NCBI GenBank assembly: GCA_016720855.1
Contig: JADKJU010000001.1
Span: forward strand, 1,543,501-1,607,500
Direction of reading: 5' to 3'
DNA length: 64,000 nt
Source: Betaproteobacteria bacterium
Lineage (GTDB): Bacteria > Pseudomonadota > Gammaproteobacteria > Burkholderiales > Usitatibacteraceae
Part shown: piece by piece, positions 61,536-64,000 of the stretch
How positions within the stretch are numbered: position 1 is the first letter of the stretch
How the letters are laid out: each line of letters opens with the position of its first letter
Position numbers and translations under genes: made by a program
The notes under the pieces: generated by a model
Databases searched by the model: none
The model's input: the letters and a program-made list of their open reading frames with translations, nothing else
Told to the model about the DNA's origin: nothing

Positions 61536-63644
61536 TCATCTCGAAGCGGCGGTGACGGGGGACCTCTCGCGAGGCGTGATGCGCACCTTTTTCCGACGTC
61601 CGGGCGCGAGTTTCGGCTTCGCCAGCGCCGCGATCGCAAGCTTCCTCACCTGCCTGATGTCCGCATCGGTGAACGGCCCGTTGACCCCGGAAATCGCCGC
61701 GAGCCTCATGCCGTGCTTGATGCCCAGCCGGTAGATCTCGCGCACCTTCTCCCACTCGATGTTGCGGCCGACCGTGAAGTTCTCGAACCTGCCTTCCAGC
61801 GCGAGCACGATGGTTTCGGCCAGGCACGCGTAGGCCACGTTCTTCGGCAGCCCGATGTTCTTCATCGAGACGTTTCCCGGCAGGTGGATCTCGCCCGACT
61901 CGATCACGAGCACGTCGGGACGCCTGGCGACCTCTTCGGCGGGAAGGTCGAGGGGTCGCGCCACGTCCGTGATCACGCACCCGGGCTTCACCTTCATGAT
62001 GTCGAGGATCTTCTTGCCCGCCCCCGACGTCGCGGTCACGATCATGTCCATGTCCGCAATGTCCTTGTCGGCCCGCGAGGACAGGAAAAGCTTCGCGTCG
62101 GGGGTCTCCTTCAGGATCGAGCCCTTGAGCGAGAGGAGCTTCGCGGTTTCCGGGGAGACCATGTAAACCTCCTCGGCGACCATCGCGAGGAGTCGCGCGC
62201 ACACCGAGCCGATGGCCCCGGTCGCGCCCACCACCATCGCCTTGAACTGCACCTTCTGCCCCCGCGCGCCCCGGGGGACCAGGCCCAGGCGCAGCACGGC
62301 GTCGTGCGCGGCCCAGAGCGCACCGGATGCGCTGTAGCTGTTTCCGGTCGTGATGGGCAGCGGCGCGCGCCTGGCCACCGTGAGCCCCGCATCGCCAACC
62401 ACTTTCGTGAACGCGCCCAGGCCCATGATCTGCGCGCCCAGGCTGCGCGCCACGCGGGCCGCATCGAGGAGCCGCCGGTAGGTGAACTCCGGGCTGTGGT
62501 TCATGATTTCCCTGGGCGTGCCGCCCACCGAAATCAGCCATCCCTCGGCTTCCACTCCCGTGGGCGACTTGATGCCGGTCACATGCGAATAGACGAAGGG
62601 CGGCGCGTAGGCCATCGCCTTTTCCAGCGTGTCCATGAAGATGGGTGGGGACACGCGCGAGAGAAGGTCGATGGACTTGATGTTCTTGAAGTACTCCTGC
62701 GACAGCGGATGGATCACGAACGCGAAGCGGTTCATCCGCTTGACGCCATTGGGATAGATGATGCGCGGCTGCATCGCGAGGCCGGTGATGATCTCCAGGT
62801 AGTCGTCCTCGAGGAGGTCCTCGGGCTCCTTGCCGCGCGCGGCGATGATCATCGCGTCCAGCAGGCTCGGGCCCAGCACGTGGCCGAAGAGCGCGGGGGC
62901 GCCGTCGATCACCAGGTTCACGCCCTTCTTCCGGAACTGCGCGATGCGCCGGTCGTTGACGGTGGAGGTGACGATCGTCTTGCCGGCCAGTTCCTCGAGG
63001 CCGAAGTCGTCCAGCTCGTGCACGGGCGCCACGATGACCGTCGCCTCCTGCATGGCCCTGCGCAGCACGAACCGGGTCCACTCCCGGACCACGGTGGACT
63101 CCATCAGGCTGGAGGGCACGCGGTCGGCCACGTAATGCGCCCCGCTCGCGTAGAGCTCCAGGGCATCGATCGAGGTGAGCATCTTGGGCACGCCCAGCTG
63201 GAGCAGCGCGTCGGCGAACTCGAGGTTCGGCGTGTACTCGGCCATGGCCTGCGCGAGCTTGTAATTGGTGACGCCCGAGAAGAACAGCACCTTGGCGTTG
63301 TTGAAATAGTCGCCCAGCTTCCCCTGGACGTGGCGCAGCGCCCATTCCTGCAGGATGTCGCCCAGGCGCCCGCCGGTGGTGACGGGCACGCGCGTCACGG
63401 CGCCGGTGAGGCGCGCGCTGTCCTTGTCCACGAGGCGCCGCGAGCCGACCGTGTAGCTTTCCTTGGCCACGCCCAGCCCGATGGCGTCGGCGTGGTTCTC
63501 CCAATGCTTCAGGAGCTTTTCGGCCCGGGCCACGCTGTGGTTCGTGCCGATGCGGCGCACGTCGAGCTGCTTGCCCAGGAACCGGGCGGTGAACGCGAAA
63601 TCCTGCGCGCCCTCCCCGAGGCTGATGCCGACCACTGTCTTCAT
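61536..63644 (-). CDS. Acyl-ACP-reductase-like / COG5322-type two-domain dehydrogenase
   Basis: A 702-residue protein. The C-terminal half resembles the cyanobacterial long-chain acyl-ACP reductase and predicted amino-acid dehydrogenases: IMGLGAFTKVVGDAGLTVARRAPLPITTGNSY, the NADP site MVVGATGAIGSVCARLLA, and MIVTATSGAGKKILDIM. The N-terminal 340 residues (VVGISLGEGAQDFAFTARFLG, then YPNGVKRMNRFAFVIHPLSQ) are an added domain I cannot assign. True reductases of this group are about 340 residues, so this is twice as long. The divergent iron alcohol dehydrogenase suggests aldehyde-to-alcohol metabolism. Confidence 0.7.
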   Translation of the reverse strand: MKTVVGISLGEGAQDFAFTARFLGKQLDVRRIGTNHSVARAEKLLKHWENHADAIGLGVAKESYTVGSRRLVDKDSARLTGAVTRVPVTTGGRLGDILQEWALRHVQGKLGDYFNNAKVLFFSGVTNYKLAQAMAEYTPNLEFADALLQLGVPKMLTSIDALELYASGAHYVADRVPSSLMESTVVREWTRFVLRRAMQEATVIVAPVHELDDFGLEELAGKTIVTSTVNDRRIAQFRKKGVNLVIDGAPALFGHVLGPSLLDAMIIAARGKEPEDLLEDDYLEIITGLAMQPRIIYPNGVKRMNRFAFVIHPLSQEYFKNIKSIDLLSRVSPPIFMDTLEKAMAYAPPFVYSHVTGIKSPTGVEAEGWLISVGGTPREIMNHSPEFTYRRLLDAARVARSLGAQIMGLGAFTKVVGDAGLTVARRAPLPITTGNSYSASGALWAAHDAVLRLGLVPRGARGQKVQFKAMVVGATGAIGSVCARLLAMVAEEVYMVSPETAKLLSLKGSILKETPDAKLFLSSRADKDIADMDMIVTATSGAGKKILDIMKVKPGCVITDVARPLDLPAEEVARRPDVLVIESGEIHLPGNVSMKNIGLPKNVAYACLAETIVLALEGRFENFTVGRNIEWEKVREIYRLGIKHGMRLAAISGVNGPFTDADIRQVRKLAIAALAKPKLAPGRRKKVRITPRERSPVTAASR

Positions 63645-63805
63645 TCCGTTCCCATCCGCTCGCGGGCCCACTGCCGCCCCTGCAGTTTGACCGGCGAAGA
63701 GTGCCGCGACTTTGACCTGCGTCTAGTAACCTGCTCGGGGAAATGGTTCCGCAAGCCTGTTTGGTGCAAGCTGGCAGGCTCAAGGACGAGAGGGCGAGCG
63801 CGACG

Positions 63806-64000
63806 ATGATCCAGATGCCGAGTGTCGTGGGAAGCGTGGTGCGATCCGTGGGACTGTCGACCGCGATGAAGGCGGCCGGCGTGGTGACGGGGCTCCTGCC
63901 GATTCCACAGCCGATGCTGCTGGTGGGTCCCGGCTCGAGCCGGCGACTGGGCCAGGCACTGTGCGGGTTCGGGCACCGGAGAATCCTGATCGTCACGGAC
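63806..64000 (+). CDS. Iron-containing alcohol dehydrogenase, N-terminus (partial)
   Basis: The first 65 residues before the window ends. PQPMLLVGPGSSRRLGQAL followed by FGHRRILIVTD is the opening of the iron-dependent (group III) alcohol dehydrogenase fold, ahead of the NAD site. The ATG at 63806 begins an open frame to the window end. It is divergent from the acyl-ACP-reductase-like gene, with a 161-bp promoter region between them. Confidence 0.75.
   Translation, partial: MIQMPSVVGSVVRSVGLSTAMKAAGVVTGLLPIPQPMLLVGPGSSRRLGQALCGFGHRRILIVTD

Overview
The window is a 64 kb piece of a GC-rich bacterial chromosome, dense with genes and with frequent GTGA, ATGA or TTGA start/stop overlaps. The content points to a Betaproteobacterium: a Bug-type (TctC) solute receptor, FMN-binding glutamate-synthase-like protein, pyrG, kdsA, eno and ftsB on one strand, PhoBR/Pst, GreB and a split altronate-dehydratase-like catabolic operon. 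I see no rRNA, tRNA, CRISPR array, prophage or intact insertion sequence.

Layout. 1-3.5 kb: the end of a degenerate EAL protein, then a lysine-catabolism pair (saccharopine dehydrogenase and ALDH7-type dehydrogenase) with a divergent Lrp/AsnC regulator. 3.5-5.7 kb: an exported SH3b protein and a nitronate-monooxygenase-like enzyme. 5.9-9.7 kb: an ECF sigma factor/NrsF pair divergent from a bufferin operon (bufA-bufB-bufC-bufD); both sides carry GTAACC-N16-CGAA promoters. 10-16.4 kb: pstSCAB converging on phoU-phoB-phoR, each operon with its own Pho box; pstS is frameshifted. 16.4-21.3 kb: a ThDP enzyme, a TraB/GumN protein, MarC, GreB and a DMT exporter. 21.3-26.9 kb: a GntR-controlled catabolic operon (Bug receptor, SAF plus UxaA-like dehydratase, CaiB-type CoA-transferase, acyl-CoA dehydrogenase with a frameshift). 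27-29.6 kb: a Pro-rich membrane protein, ftsB and eno. 29.7-47.5 kb: a mixed block lying between eno and kdsA, genes that are usually neighbours. It holds exported proteins, an amidohydrolase, FMN glutamate-synthase-like protein, aminopeptidase, HDAC-family deacetylase, two GMC oxidoreductases, two PCu(A)C copper chaperones (one broken), a molybdopterin hydroxylase pair, CmoA and PanE, plus several unusual palindromic repeats. 47.5-50.2 kb: kdsA and pyrG. 50.2-54.5 kb: small membrane proteins, a class A acid phosphatase, and a strikingly G-rich gene-less stretch. 54.5-60 kb: a complete dipeptide/oligopeptide ABC operon. 60-64 kb: an alpha/beta-hydrolase fused to a class III cyclase domain, an acyl-ACP-reductase-like dehydrogenase, and the start of a divergent iron-containing alcohol dehydrogenase.

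How parts work together. Two stress or nutrient circuits can be read directly from promoter motifs: the SigF-NrsF-bufferin metal response, and the PhoBR-Pst phosphate response. Three genes (pstS, the acyl-CoA dehydrogenase, one PCu(A)C) each carry a single small indel, two of them in CCCGGG- or CCCCGG-like runs. This may reflect residual sequence error rather than real decay. The most novel material is probably non-coding: two inverted copies of a roughly 195-nt structured repeat with compensatory stem changes (35.5-36.0 kb), a 147-bp element with perfect 36-bp inverted ends (32.1 kb), and the catabolic operon whose gene combination I cannot assign to a known pathway.
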